From a virus: a stretch of 64,000 nt of DNA. The position numbers and the translations under genes are program-made. The notes beneath the pieces were generated by a model that saw only the letters and a list, made by a program, of their open reading frames with translations, did no database searches and had not been told where the DNA came from. Positions 1-8,534 of this stretch are shown piece after piece; position 1 is the first letter of the stretch; every line of letters begins with the position of its first letter. The DNA lies in IMG/VR virus record IMGVR_UViG_3300033233_000020, positions 1 through 64,000 of that record; one strand, given 5' to 3'.

Positions 1-1833
1 GCGCCATGGCGATTCAATCATGTAAGCATCATTTTCCTGCTGTACTGCAAGCTCCATTGCAAGCGGCAGGCGATTAGTTTCGCCGTTGCGGTATGCGTGA
101 ACAGCAGCAGACCAAATCGCATCGCGTTCCATCAGTAGGGTTGCGGTGTTAATTTGATCGACCTGGGTTTTGGTTGTAGGGATTACCCAAAAGCGACGGT
201 TTCCAGTTTCATCAACCAAGAACCCAGCGGTCTTATTGGTAGTGCCAACAATAATGCCACGCCTAGGAAATGCCTCAACAGCCTTACCGTATGGAACCCT
301 AAGTAGGTCAACGGCTTGCGACAGGAACGCCTTAACTTGGCCGGCGTGCTTGCGGTTGGTAATGTGATCCAGTTCTGCCCATTCCATAATCCAAGAACGG
401 TGCAGCACCATTACGTCATCCTTGGTGCTGATGTCACCTAGGGCATCTGAGTAGAACGGACCGCCAAGGCAACCCCAAAAGCTGGACTTGTAAGCGCCTT
501 GATCGCCCATGATCACGCAAGCGGTGTCATGCTTGTAGCCGGGGTCAAAGGCACGGGCAACAGCACCGATCAAGGTGCGCTTGAGCATCTCGTCGTAGAT
601 ACTGGTGCCGCCATCGCCAGGCCTGAGGTACGCGGTTGCCAGTCCGTCGATGTAAGTCGGTTCAACGTGCTGCTCGCAATGGAGCAGGTACTCGGTGACT
701 GGGTTGTAGAGGTTTTCGTTGGCCACTTGGACCAGGCAGTCAATGGCTAGCTCCTTGCCAACCTTGTAACCCATCTCAGCCAGCTTGAGGTAGAAGCGGT
801 CGGCGCCGTCGATCACCTTGCCTTTGATCTCGATTTGCTGGGTAAAGACGTTGTAACGGATCTCATCAGCCTGGCTGCGCAGCAGTGCCAACAGCTCTGC
901 GGTTTCCAGCTTCTCCGGCTTGGTGATGATCGGAGGCTTATCGCCTCCACCATCGCTAGCTCCACTGGCAACAGTGCGGCTCGGTTCACGCCGTTGCGAG
1001 CGCCAACCGTCCTTCTTGGCCATATCGCCAAGGGTGCCAAGGCTGATGCCGGATTTCTTGAAGCTCTTCCACTTGCGCTGGCAGTCGCTGGGCTTGTGCT
1101 TGCCAGATTGCGCTGACCAGTGCTCCCAATCGTTTAGAAGGCTGTCATCGCCAACGCTATGGAGCGCCATGCCAACAGCTAACCAGTCGTCGTAGTCATC
1201 AGCGCGGCTGCCGGATAGCGCATCAAGGTATGAGCGCGCACGGTCTGCGTCATTAGAAGCCGCCAGCAATGGCAACGGCTCAGCCACTGGCTTAAGCATC
1301 CGCTCGATAAGGCAAAGCGGCGCTTCTGCTAGGTCGAGGTCTTCAGGGCTGTATTTGGCAACCCAGTGGTATCCGGTAGTGGTTGGATGCGCGCCAGCTA
1401 CAACTGACTGACAGCCTGTCCAGCGGAGTTCGATCTGCTCTGGCTTGTTGTCGGAATCGGTGACACCAGACTTGTATTTGCGCGTGGCGATGTCTGGCCA
1501 GTACTGCTCTGGTACGCGGTAGATGACCTGAAACCTGCCATCACGGCCAGATGTGACAGTCCATGAGCGCGGCATCGACGACATGGGGCAACCCCAGTCG
1601 CGGAGAATGGTGCTAGCGCTGCGGCCATCGTGATCAAGAAACAGCAAACCACCAGATGGCACGCCACAGCAGACGCCGATGGCCTTAGCGCTGCCGGCTT
1701 CTAGCTCAGCCTGCAAACCAGCTTTGTCCAGCGGCCGTTCCTGCCACTTGGTCTGGTATGGGCGCTTCTGATCATCGACAGCGACATAACCCCACCCATC
1801 GGGCAGGCGTGCAAGCTCTTCGGTAAGGCTCAT
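1..1833 (-). CDS. Primase-polymerase (AEP) / VapE-type helicase, 3' end truncated by window
   Basis: Replication initiation protein joining an archaeo-eukaryotic primase (Prim-Pol) domain to a VapE/D5-like P-loop ATPase. The frame is open from an ATG at 1833 to base 1, giving 611 codons without a stop. The catalytic DxD is D67/D69 (FLDHDG), followed by SGRDGRFQ and ELRWTGCQSV motifs typical of cyanobacterial members. A PriCT-like segment lies near residues 190-265. Walker A GDQGAYKS is at about 443-450. Its start overlaps the stop of the small upstream gene (ATGA), so the two are probably coupled. It would prime, and perhaps synthesise, phage DNA; no other DNA polymerase is seen here. Confidence 0.88.
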   Translation of the reverse strand, partial: MSLTEELARLPDGWGYVAVDDQKRPYQTKWQERPLDKAGLQAELEAGSAKAIGVCCGVPSGGLLFLDHDGRSASTILRDWGCPMSSMPRSWTVTSGRDGRFQVIYRVPEQYWPDIATRKYKSGVTDSDNKPEQIELRWTGCQSVVAGAHPTTTGYHWVAKYSPEDLDLAEAPLCLIERMLKPVAEPLPLLAASNDADRARSYLDALSGSRADDYDDWLAVGMALHSVGDDSLLNDWEHWSAQSGKHKPSDCQRKWKSFKKSGISLGTLGDMAKKDGWRSQRREPSRTVASGASDGGGDKPPIITKPEKLETAELLALLRSQADEIRYNVFTQQIEIKGKVIDGADRFYLKLAEMGYKVGKELAIDCLVQVANENLYNPVTEYLLHCEQHVEPTYIDGLATAYLRPGDGGTSIYDEMLKRTLIGAVARAFDPGYKHDTACVIMGDQGAYKSSFWGCLGGPFYSDALGDISTKDDVMVLHRSWIMEWAELDHITNRKHAGQVKAFLSQAVDLLRVPYGKAVEAFPRRGIIVGTTNKTAGFLVDETGNRRFWVIPTTKTQVDQINTATLLMERDAIWSAAVHAYRNGETNRLPLAMELAVQQENDAYMIESPWR

Positions 1834-1994
1834 CGCTTGGTGGCGGGCAAGATGCCGTGCAGGTGCAGATCAAGCGACTGCTCCAGTAGAAGCCGTATGG
1901 CAGTAGCGCGGCTCATGCGATCACCACGCCACGAGTCAAGACGCTGCAACTGATCTGGTGTTAGTCGTATATGGGTTGGATGGCTTAAGCGCAC
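1830..1994 (-). CDS. Small ribbon-helix-helix-like protein
   Basis: A 54-residue reading frame starting at GTG (1994) and overlapping the primase start by 4 nt. It carries THIRLTPDQLQRLDSW followed by MSRATAIRLLLEQSL, which fits the strand-helix-helix pattern of CopG/Arc-type DNA-binding proteins. An in-frame stop lies just upstream, so the protein cannot be much longer. A perfect 17-bp palindrome sits about 27 bp upstream of the start. Autoregulation of the leftward replication operon is an inference. Confidence 0.55.
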   Translation of the reverse strand: MRLSHPTHIRLTPDQLQRLDSWRGDRMSRATAIRLLLEQSLDLHLHGILPATKR

Positions 1995-2020
1995 GGTGCT
2001 GGGCGGGATGCTTGCACACT

Positions 2021-2037
2021 GTAGCAGCGGCTGCTAC
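2021..2037. promoter_or_regulatory. Perfect palindrome in divergent control region
   Basis: GTAGCAGC-G-GCTGCTAC is a perfect 8-bp inverted repeat with a one-base centre. It lies between the leftward RHH/primase operon and the rightward early operon. Position and symmetry suit a dimeric repressor site, possibly for the adjacent RHH-like protein or the HTH protein at 2186. Confidence 0.45.
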
Positions 2038-2059
2038 GGAAGCGATAGGGCTCAGGCGC

Positions 2060-2088
2060 TTGACAGCCTGCCGCCGATCCTTTAGTGT
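2060..2088 (+). promoter_or_regulatory. Candidate sigma-70 promoter for rightward early operon
   Basis: TTGACA (2060-2065), a 17-nt spacer, then TAGTGT (2083-2088). The -35 box is perfect and the -10 box is weak. A second TTGACA lies at 2091-2096 without a good -10. It is the only promoter-like sequence I see before the gene at 2186. Confidence 0.35.
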
Positions 2089-2185
2089 CTTTGACAGGCG
2101 GAACAAGCCGGTCTCGACCCCGGCCCGCTCCTAGCCATCAGCTAGCACCATCATCACGGCCAGCCTCCGGTTGGCTTCATTATCC

Positions 2186-2722
2186 ATGTCTCCTTTTGAC
2201 TTTTCACGTTGGAGTGGCGACGACCAGCGCCGCAAATTTACTGACCTTGCTTTGTCTTCTGAGCAAGTTGAGTCGATTCTTTCAACTAAGCACGGCATTA
2301 GCGAAGTGCTGCTGCAAGAGTTTCCCGACTTGACGCGCAGGGGAACCATCCCTCACGCTTTTATGAAGGCGCTGCTTGTCTTTGAAGAATACGGACGCGA
2401 CACCAGCTATGCAGCGATTGCCGCTGCTCTTGAGGTCACTGCCGACACTGCTAAGGAGTACCTCCGAGAGGCTCGCGTTGCAATTCGATCTGCACTCGGC
2501 GTTGAAATGACCCATGGCGGCGACACGATCCGCCTTGTGGTCGCCAACGATGCACGCGAGAAAGCTATCCGCGTGTTGAACGTGTTTGAAAAGCACGTTG
2601 AGCCAGCGCTTAAAAAACTGGAGGCTTGCACCAAAAGTTTGGCCGTCAGTAATGTGCAGATGGCGCTACCTGCTCGTGCAGTTGCGCTGCTTGAAGCCAA
2701 CAAGATCAAGGAGGTCGTCTGA
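2186..2722 (+). CDS. HTH-containing protein, first gene of early operon
   Basis: A 178-residue protein from ATG 2186; a TTG at 2171 is also possible. Residues around 85-120 (TSYAAIAAALEVTADTAKEYLREAR) look like a helix-turn-helix of the sigma-region-4/LuxR kind. The rest is helical and ends in a Lys/Glu-rich tail. I do not recognise the family. First in the operon and next to the divergent palindrome, it may be a regulator. The stop overlaps the next start as TGATG. Confidence 0.7.
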   Translation: MSPFDFSRWSGDDQRRKFTDLALSSEQVESILSTKHGISEVLLQEFPDLTRRGTIPHAFMKALLVFEEYGRDTSYAAIAAALEVTADTAKEYLREARVAIRSALGVEMTHGGDTIRLVVANDAREKAIRVLNVFEKHVEPALKKLEACTKSLAVSNVQMALPARAVALLEANKIKEVV

Positions 2723-3801
2723 TGCAAACGACTACCCTCGCGGTGGTTGAGCCTCAAGAGGCTGTGTTTCTGCTGGAGAGTCCTCTCTCTCCGGCGGAGT
2801 CCGCCCAACTCCAGTCGTGCGAGCTGGCCATTGAACTGGCCGGCAAGGATCGACTAGAGAAGGCTCTGATCATCGGTGAAAAGCTCAGCGCCATCTACAA
2901 CGGTGCGCTGTTCCGTGGAGCCGATGGCGGCTGCGGTTGGGAACAATGGCTTAAGGATCGGCTACCAAAGCTGCTACCGGAGGCGGAGGGTAGGTCAACT
3001 GACTGGGGTGACAGGCGAAGGCTTCTTTGGGAGCAACGAAAACTACTTTCCGCGTGCGCATGCGCACCGGGAATCTTGCCTGTTACTACTCGAATCGTTG
3101 ATGCTCTTACAGCATTGGTCCCCAGGCAAGCGTCTAAGGGTCCAGGCAATTGGCAACCCGCCATCCTTGACGATCCCGAAGCCGCCGAAGGCATTGCCAA
3201 GGTCTGGGAGCTGGCGTGCACCAACGCCGAATCCAACCAGCGCCGCAACGGTCCAACCGCCGAAGACGTGCGCGCTGCTCGTGAGGAGCTTCGCCCCGCA
3301 CTAGAGCATCAAGGGCTGATTCGCTCAGCGCCAGCATCCTTCCAAGCCGCAACAGCGGCCAGAGTGGAGGCCGCCCGCCAGCGAACGGTTGACGTGACGC
3401 CTGCCGATGCAGAGCGGTTCAAAGAGACCATGGCCAACATTCGCGACACCAAAGCGGAGCGCACGGCCAAGGTTGAAGTGGATCACGTTCGGGAACAACT
3501 GGATGCTGTCGAGCAAGATCAGCGCCATGATCTTGAAGAGCAAGTACGCCACTACAACAGGCGATTGCATGATGCCGGCACTGCCATTCACGATTTACTG
3601 GGATACCTGCAAACGCTTTCGCGAACGCATGGCACTCAATACCTCGACCAAATGCGTTGCATTGACGTACTTGGGTTGATCACTGTTGGCGATGACATGC
3701 AACGATTGCAAGAGATGGGTACTGAGTTGATGGATGCCGTAAAGCTGGCGCGCACCTCTGACCCATCAACTGGCATCAATGCGCAAACCATAGAAGTGTG
3801 A
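2722..3801 (+). CDS. Hypothetical protein, DUF3102-like N-terminus
   Basis: A 359-residue soluble protein. The N-terminal third (LEKALIIGEKLSAIYNGALF, then GCGWEQWLKDRLP) resembles the 'IGerL...G.W..WL' pattern of DUF3102/phage replication accessory proteins. The middle is Glu/Arg-rich and predicted coiled coil, roughly residues 195-290. It overlaps the upstream gene by one base, so it is probably coupled. A GC hairpin follows its stop. The function is unknown; a DNA-binding accessory role is a guess from context. Confidence 0.65.
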   Translation: MQTTTLAVVEPQEAVFLLESPLSPAESAQLQSCELAIELAGKDRLEKALIIGEKLSAIYNGALFRGADGGCGWEQWLKDRLPKLLPEAEGRSTDWGDRRRLLWEQRKLLSACACAPGILPVTTRIVDALTALVPRQASKGPGNWQPAILDDPEAAEGIAKVWELACTNAESNQRRNGPTAEDVRAAREELRPALEHQGLIRSAPASFQAATAARVEAARQRTVDVTPADAERFKETMANIRDTKAERTAKVEVDHVREQLDAVEQDQRHDLEEQVRHYNRRLHDAGTAIHDLLGYLQTLSRTHGTQYLDQMRCIDVLGLITVGDDMQRLQEMGTELMDAVKLARTSDPSTGINAQTIEV

Positions 3802-3807
3802 CCTTGT

Positions 3808-3826
3808 GCCCCCTTCGGGGGGCTTT
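3808..3826 (+). promoter_or_regulatory. UUCG-tetraloop hairpin between genes
   Basis: GCCCCC-TTCG-GGGGGC followed by TTT: six GC pairs closed by a UUCG loop, placed between the stop at 3801 and the helicase start at 3836. Only three T residues follow, so it is a weak terminator. A role as attenuator or 3'-end stabiliser is as likely. Confidence 0.55.
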
Positions 3827-3835
3827 ACCAACGCC

Positions 3836-5200
3836 ATGACCTACAAAGACTTCCTAGACCAAAAGACACACGAGGGCGCAACGCACGGGTTTGAACCTGT
3901 GTTCATGCCCAACCAACTGTTTGATTTCCAGCAATCGCTGGTGGATTGGGCTGTGCGCAAGGGTCGCGCTGCGATCTTTGCTGACTGCGGACTCGGCAAG
4001 ACCGCCATGCAGCTCACATGGGCTGAGAACGTGGCGCGCCACACTGGTAAGCCGGTGCTGATCTTGACGCCCTTGGCTGTTGCTGCGCAAACTATTCGCG
4101 AGGGTGAGAAGTTTGGCATTGAATGCGCCCGATCCTCCGATGGCGCTATCAACAGCCGCATCGTGATCACCAACTACGAGCGGCTTGAGCATTTCAAACC
4201 GGCTGGCTTTGCCGGCGTGGTCTGCGATGAGAGCAGCATCCTTAAGAGCTTCGACGGCGCCCGCCGCAATGAGATCACCGATTTCATGCGCAAGGTGCCC
4301 TACCGACTACTAGCCACCGCCACTGCTGCGCCTAACGACTTCATTGAACTAGGCACCAGCTCTGAAGCCCTTGGCTACATGGGCCACATGGACATGCTCG
4401 CCCGGTTCTTCAAGAACGATCAGAACAATTTGACTAGCCGCCGCATGTACGGCGAGGCGCCCAAATGGCGCTTCAAGGGTCACGCTGAGCAGCCGTTTTG
4501 GAGGTGGGTTACCAGCTGGGCTAGGGCGTGCCGCCAGCCATCAGACCTTGGCTTTGATGATGGCCGGTTTACTTTGCCGCCACTGAAGGAGATTGACCAC
4601 CTGATTGAGACCAGCACCATTCCCGAGGGGATGCTGTTTGCCATACCAGCAACAGACCTAAGGGAGCAACGCGCTGAAAAGAAACGCACGGTTGTGGAGC
4701 GATGCGAGCAAGTGGCCAGCATGGTTGCCGATACTGGCCAGCCGGCGCTGGTGTGGTGCCATTTGAACGAAGAGGGCGACCTGCTAGAGCGGCTGATACC
4801 AGGCGCGATACAGGTATCTGGCAAAGATAAAGATGAGGCCAAGGAGCGCCGGTTAATTGATTTTGCGGAAGGCAGATCGCGAGTATTGGTTACCAAGCCA
4901 AAGATCGGCGCATGGGGGTTAAATTTTCAAGTTTGCAGCCATGTGACTTATTTTCCGTCTCATAGCTTTGAGCAGTATTACCAATCCGTCAGGCGTTGTT
5001 GGCGGTTTGGGCAAAAAAACTCTGTGACTGTTGACATCATCCTCACAGAGGGAGAGCGGCGAATTATGCAAAATCTACACCGCAAGCGGCTGCAGGCTGA
5101 GCAAATGTTTGGCAACCTAGTTGCTGAAATGAATCACTCGCTGGACATCCAGCGCAAAGAATACAACACCACTCCTATTGAGGTTCCATCATGGCTATGA
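3836..5200 (+). CDS. SNF2-family DEAD/DEAH-type helicase
   Basis: A superfamily-2 ATPase of the phage SNF2-like kind, 454 residues from ATG 3836. A GTG at 3806 would put the start inside the hairpin, so I prefer the ATG. Walker A DCGLGKT is at 50-56 and the DExx box DESS at 131-134. Motif III is LLATATAAPNDF, and motif VI (YYQSVRRCWRFGQ) is near the C-terminus. The 10-nt overlap with a DNA methyltransferase suggests coupled translation. Such helicase/methylase pairs are common in phages, and a role in replication or remodelling of phage DNA is inferred. Confidence 0.88.
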   Translation: MTYKDFLDQKTHEGATHGFEPVFMPNQLFDFQQSLVDWAVRKGRAAIFADCGLGKTAMQLTWAENVARHTGKPVLILTPLAVAAQTIREGEKFGIECARSSDGAINSRIVITNYERLEHFKPAGFAGVVCDESSILKSFDGARRNEITDFMRKVPYRLLATATAAPNDFIELGTSSEALGYMGHMDMLARFFKNDQNNLTSRRMYGEAPKWRFKGHAEQPFWRWVTSWARACRQPSDLGFDDGRFTLPPLKEIDHLIETSTIPEGMLFAIPATDLREQRAEKKRTVVERCEQVASMVADTGQPALVWCHLNEEGDLLERLIPGAIQVSGKDKDEAKERRLIDFAEGRSRVLVTKPKIGAWGLNFQVCSHVTYFPSHSFEQYYQSVRRCWRFGQKNSVTVDIILTEGERRIMQNLHRKRLQAEQMFGNLVAEMNHSLDIQRKEYNTTPIEVPSWL

Positions 5201-6156
5201 TCACTGACCGCTATGCAATTTATAACGGCGACTGCATTGAAGTAATGCAAAGCCTGCCGGCGGCTTCTGTCCATTTCTCGATCTACTCGCCGCCATTTGC
5301 TGGACTGTATGTTTACAGTTCAAACGAGCGCGACATCAGCAACTGCAAAGACTACGATCAGTTCATGAGCCATTATGGTTTTGTTGTTAAAGACCTGCAC
5401 CGGCTAACGTTGCCTGGTCGGCTAACTGCTGTTCATTGCACCGACATTTCAAGCGGCAATAGCGGCAAGGATTCATTGATTGACCTTCCTGGCAAGATTA
5501 TTGAATTGCACCAACACCATGGCTGGCATTTTGTGGCTCGCCATACGATATGGAAAGAGCCGCTGTGGGTGAGAAACCGAACAATGGTAAAGAGCTTGGC
5601 GCATAAAACAATTGTTGACGATGGCGCTTATGCCGGTGTTGCAAGTGCTGATTATTTGTTGATCTTTCGGCGCAGTGGTGAGAATACTATCCCAGTTGCG
5701 CATCCAACCGGGCTAGACCACTACGCCGGCGAATGCCCTATCCCGGTAGAGCTGCATAAGTACAAAGGATGGAAAGGCAAGCAAACTGAAAACCGCTTTA
5801 GCCATTGGATCTGGCGCCGGTACGCCTCGTCTATTTGGGATGACATAAACATGGGACGGGTGCTTCCGTTTCGTGATGGCAAAGATCCTGATGATGAAAA
5901 GCACGTCCACCCGCTGCAGCTTGACGTGATCGACCGTGCTATCTGCTTGCGCTCTAACGTAGGCGAAACGGTGCTTACCCCATTTATGGGCGTTGGCAGT
6001 GAGGTTTACGGCGCTGTGCAGCTTGGCCGCCGTGGCATCGGCATCGAGCTAAAGGAGTCCTACTTCAAACAGGCGATTAAGAACATGGAGATTGCAGTGG
6101 AAGACACGCGCACTCCAGATCAAACAGAGTTGCTCGATACTCAGGGGATGGATTGA
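5191..6156 (+). CDS. Beta-class DNA methyltransferase (SPPF motif)
   Basis: A site-specific DNA methylase of the N4-cytosine/N6-adenine family, 321 residues. The catalytic motif IV is SPPF (33-36), near the N-terminus. The AdoMet-binding motif I (FMGVGS, 265-270, followed by GRRGIGIELKESYF) is near the C-terminus. This order defines the beta class. It probably protects phage DNA from host restriction. No cognate nuclease is adjacent, so it is likely an orphan. Its composition is lower in GC than that of the next helicase. Confidence 0.88.
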   Translation: MAMITDRYAIYNGDCIEVMQSLPAASVHFSIYSPPFAGLYVYSSNERDISNCKDYDQFMSHYGFVVKDLHRLTLPGRLTAVHCTDISSGNSGKDSLIDLPGKIIELHQHHGWHFVARHTIWKEPLWVRNRTMVKSLAHKTIVDDGAYAGVASADYLLIFRRSGENTIPVAHPTGLDHYAGECPIPVELHKYKGWKGKQTENRFSHWIWRRYASSIWDDINMGRVLPFRDGKDPDDEKHVHPLQLDVIDRAICLRSNVGETVLTPFMGVGSEVYGAVQLGRRGIGIELKESYFKQAIKNMEIAVEDTRTPDQTELLDTQGMD

Positions 6157-7517
6157 TGAACCTCCGCCCCTACCAGACCGAGCTGATCACCGCTATCAGG
6201 CTCCAATACCAACTAGGCCACCGCAAAGTGCTGGCGGTGCTGCCAACCGGCGCTGGCAAGACGGTCTGCTTTAGCCACATTGCCCAATCCGCCGCCAAGA
6301 AAGGCAACCGCGTGCTGATCGCGGTGCACCGTCAGGAGCTACTGGACCAAGCCTGCCGCTCACTGCCGATGCCTCATGGTGTGATCGCCGCTAACCGCGC
6401 CATGGACCTATCTGCAGCAGTGCAGGTGGCCAGCGTGCAGACCTTGGCCCGCAGGCTCCACAAGCTGCCGCGTGACTTCTTCCAGTTGGTGATCATCGAC
6501 GAAGCCCACCACAGCAACGCCGGCACCTGGGCACGCACACTGGAACACTTCCACCAATCGCATCTGCTGGGTGTCACTGCAACACCGATACGCCTAGACG
6601 GCCGCGGCCTTGGCGAGCACTACCAGTCAATGGTGGAAGGCCCTAGCGCTGCCTGGCTTACTGACAACGGATACCTAGCACCTGCGCGTGTGCTAGCGCC
6701 GCCAGGGTTCGATACCACTGGCCTACGCAAGCGGATGGGTGACTTTGATACCCGCGAGGCTGAGCACCGGATCGGCACGATCATGGGCGACTGCTTAAGC
6801 CACTACCGCAAACACCTAGACGGGCAGACGGCGATCGCGTTCTGCTGCAGCGTGGCACATGCCGAGGCAGTGGCTTCTCTCTTCCAGTGCAACGGCATCC
6901 CAGCCGCAAGTATTGACGGCAGCATGGATGCGGCCAATAGAAGGCAGCTATTGGCTGATCTGGCAATAGGTCGGATCAAGGTACTCACCAGTTGCGCGTT
7001 GATTGGCGAGGGCGTGGACGTGCCATCAGTCGGCGGCTGCATCCTGCTGCGGCCTACCGCTAGCACCAGCCTGCACCTGCAGATGATCGGTCGCTGCCTC
7101 AGGCCATCACCCGGCAAAGCTGCTGCGGTGGTGCTTGACCATGTTGGCAACACCTTGCGGCTCGGCCATCACCTTGAGCCGCGTGAGTGGACGTTGGAGG
7201 GCCTAGCTAAGCGCGACCGCTCCGCAGCGCCATCGGTCAAGGTGTGCCCGCAGTGCTTTGCTGCAATGGCCAGCCAGGCTAAGCAGTGCGGTGAGTGCGG
7301 CCATACCTTCGCCGCTGAGGTACGCGAACTTCAGCAGGTTGAGGGTGAGCTGGTGGAGCTTCAGAGGCAGCAGGCCAAGCGGGAGCAAGGTGGCGCTCAA
7401 TCGTTGCAGGATCTAATCGCGCTAGGCCATCAGCGCGGATACAAAAACCCAGTGGGCTGGGCTAAGCACTTGCTAGCCGCCCGCCAAACCAAAGGACAAT
7501 GGAGCAAAATCAAATGA
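6156..7517 (+). CDS. SSL2/UvsW-type DEAH helicase with zinc ribbon
   Basis: A superfamily-2 helicase, 453 residues from ATG 6156; the ATG shares a base with the methylase stop. It begins with the RPYQ Q-motif. Walker A PTGAGKT is at 30-36, DEAH at 115-118 and TATP near 141. Motif VI is MIGRCLRPS. After the helicase core, CPQC and CGECG form a zinc ribbon near 360-385, followed by a Gln/Glu-rich tail. It probably unwinds or remodels branched DNA during replication and recombination, as UvsW-like phage helicases do. Confidence 0.9.
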   Translation: MNLRPYQTELITAIRLQYQLGHRKVLAVLPTGAGKTVCFSHIAQSAAKKGNRVLIAVHRQELLDQACRSLPMPHGVIAANRAMDLSAAVQVASVQTLARRLHKLPRDFFQLVIIDEAHHSNAGTWARTLEHFHQSHLLGVTATPIRLDGRGLGEHYQSMVEGPSAAWLTDNGYLAPARVLAPPGFDTTGLRKRMGDFDTREAEHRIGTIMGDCLSHYRKHLDGQTAIAFCCSVAHAEAVASLFQCNGIPAASIDGSMDAANRRQLLADLAIGRIKVLTSCALIGEGVDVPSVGGCILLRPTASTSLHLQMIGRCLRPSPGKAAAVVLDHVGNTLRLGHHLEPREWTLEGLAKRDRSAAPSVKVCPQCFAAMASQAKQCGECGHTFAAEVRELQQVEGELVELQRQQAKREQGGAQSLQDLIALGHQRGYKNPVGWAKHLLAARQTKGQWSKIK

Positions 7518-7837
7518 GCCGCTACACATTTTCACTCAATCTTGAAAACACAACTCTTCCAGACGCTATAAGTGCGTTAGTTGAAGCTTGGTACGACTCT
7601 CAAGTAATTGAAGCCGATGGCGGCAAGCAAACTGAAGCGCGAAACTTGCGACTCCCTGAACCATCAAATGGCGAAAGCAAAAGAGGAACGTGGAAGCAAT
7701 GTGCTTGGTACGTCAGACCTAAAACATATTCAAAGCTAAAAAGATATGTCAACAGATTGCAAGAAAATGGCCGCAACGGCGATGCAAGTGATGTCGTAGA
7801 TTCCGCATTGCAAATGTGGATGGATGATTTTGTCTGA
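7514..7837 (+). CDS. Hypothetical protein in an AT-rich island
   Basis: A 107-residue protein from ATG 7514, which overlaps the helicase stop as ATGA; ATG 7499 is an alternative. The C-terminus (GDASDVVDSALQMWMDDF) looks like the helical half of a ribbon-helix-helix fold. I do not recognise a family. Base composition is clearly more AT-rich than either neighbour, suggesting separate acquisition. The stop overlaps the next gene by 14 nt. Confidence 0.65.
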   Translation: MSRYTFSLNLENTTLPDAISALVEAWYDSQVIEADGGKQTEARNLRLPEPSNGESKRGTWKQCAWYVRPKTYSKLKRYVNRLQENGRNGDASDVVDSALQMWMDDFV

Positions 7838-8177
7838 GCAATCCATTCAGCAACACATCCGCCTGACCTGCAGCACTGGAGCTACCAGGTTGTTTCGCAA
7901 TAACACCGGCACGCTGCGTGACCAGCATGGCCGCCCGGTGAGCTTCGGGCTGTGCAAGGGCAGCGCTGACCTGATCGGCTGGCGCACGGTGACGATCACC
8001 CCAGAGATGGTGGGTCAGCAGGTGGCGGTGTTCACCAGCATCGAGGTCAAGACCCCTACCGGCAGGCTCCTGTCAGAGCAAAAACTGTGGCTAGATGCAG
8101 TGCAGTCAGCAGGTGGCATCGCTGGTGTGGCCCGCAGTGTTGAGGATGCGTTACGGATTACGACGGCGGACGGTTGA
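7824..8177 (+). CDS. VRR-NUC domain nuclease
   Basis: A 117-residue stand-alone PD-(D/E)XK nuclease of the VRR-NUC family. The core shows GSADLIG with D49, then EVK (74-76), followed by GRLLSEQKLWLDAVQSAGG, the usual closing segment. The length is typical for the phage single-domain form. VRR-NUC enzymes are thought to cut branched DNA. Between helicases and recombinases, it probably resolves replication or recombination intermediates. Confidence 0.85.
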   Translation: MILSEQSIQQHIRLTCSTGATRLFRNNTGTLRDQHGRPVSFGLCKGSADLIGWRTVTITPEMVGQQVAVFTSIEVKTPTGRLLSEQKLWLDAVQSAGGIAGVARSVEDALRITTADG

Positions 8178-8201
8178 CGAGGGCGGCACAGGGTGTATTG
8201 T
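8174..8201 (+). promoter_or_regulatory. Candidate promoter
   Basis: TTGACG (8174-8179), a 16-nt spacer and TATTGT (8196-8201), lying at the end of the nuclease gene and 43 nt before the ATG at 8244. It would restart transcription for the next cluster of small genes. Confidence 0.35.
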
Positions 8202-8243
8202 TAGGGGACAGGAGGCGAGAGCTTCCACCCCAACCCGAGAACC

Positions 8244-8474
8244 ATGGCGATCTACACCCTTGAGCGCACCGAAACCCAGCAGATCCCAGCCGCTCGTTGC
8301 ACATTTCAGCAACGCGTTTCGGAGTCCGGCAAGAAGTGGGTTGATGTCACCATGCTGCATCTCACGTCAACGGGATGGGGCGGCACCATGGGGCGCGGCG
8401 ACGGCACCTACACCGTCAGCCAAGCTAGGGAGTTTTACAGCAGCCTTCTTGGCAGGGGATTTACCGCCGCCTAA
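8244..8474 (+). CDS. Hypothetical protein, 76 aa
   Basis: A small soluble protein without a recognised domain. The sequence begins MAIYTLERTETQQIP and ends with SQAREFYSSLLGRGFTAA, suggesting mixed strands then a helix. A plausible promoter lies 43 nt upstream and a 60-nt gap follows, so it may be expressed as its own unit within the early operon. Confidence 0.6.
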   Translation: MAIYTLERTETQQIPAARCTFQQRVSESGKKWVDVTMLHLTSTGWGGTMGRGDGTYTVSQAREFYSSLLGRGFTAA

Positions 8475-8534
8475 CCCCACGCGGCCTGCCGGAGCCGCAC
8501 CCAATCCGGCGTTAATTACCCCACACCGAGAACC

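Noticed and set aside
2407-2808. Leftward 133-residue frame
   Set aside because: Antisense to two well-supported coupled genes and low-complexity Ser/Ala/Arg.
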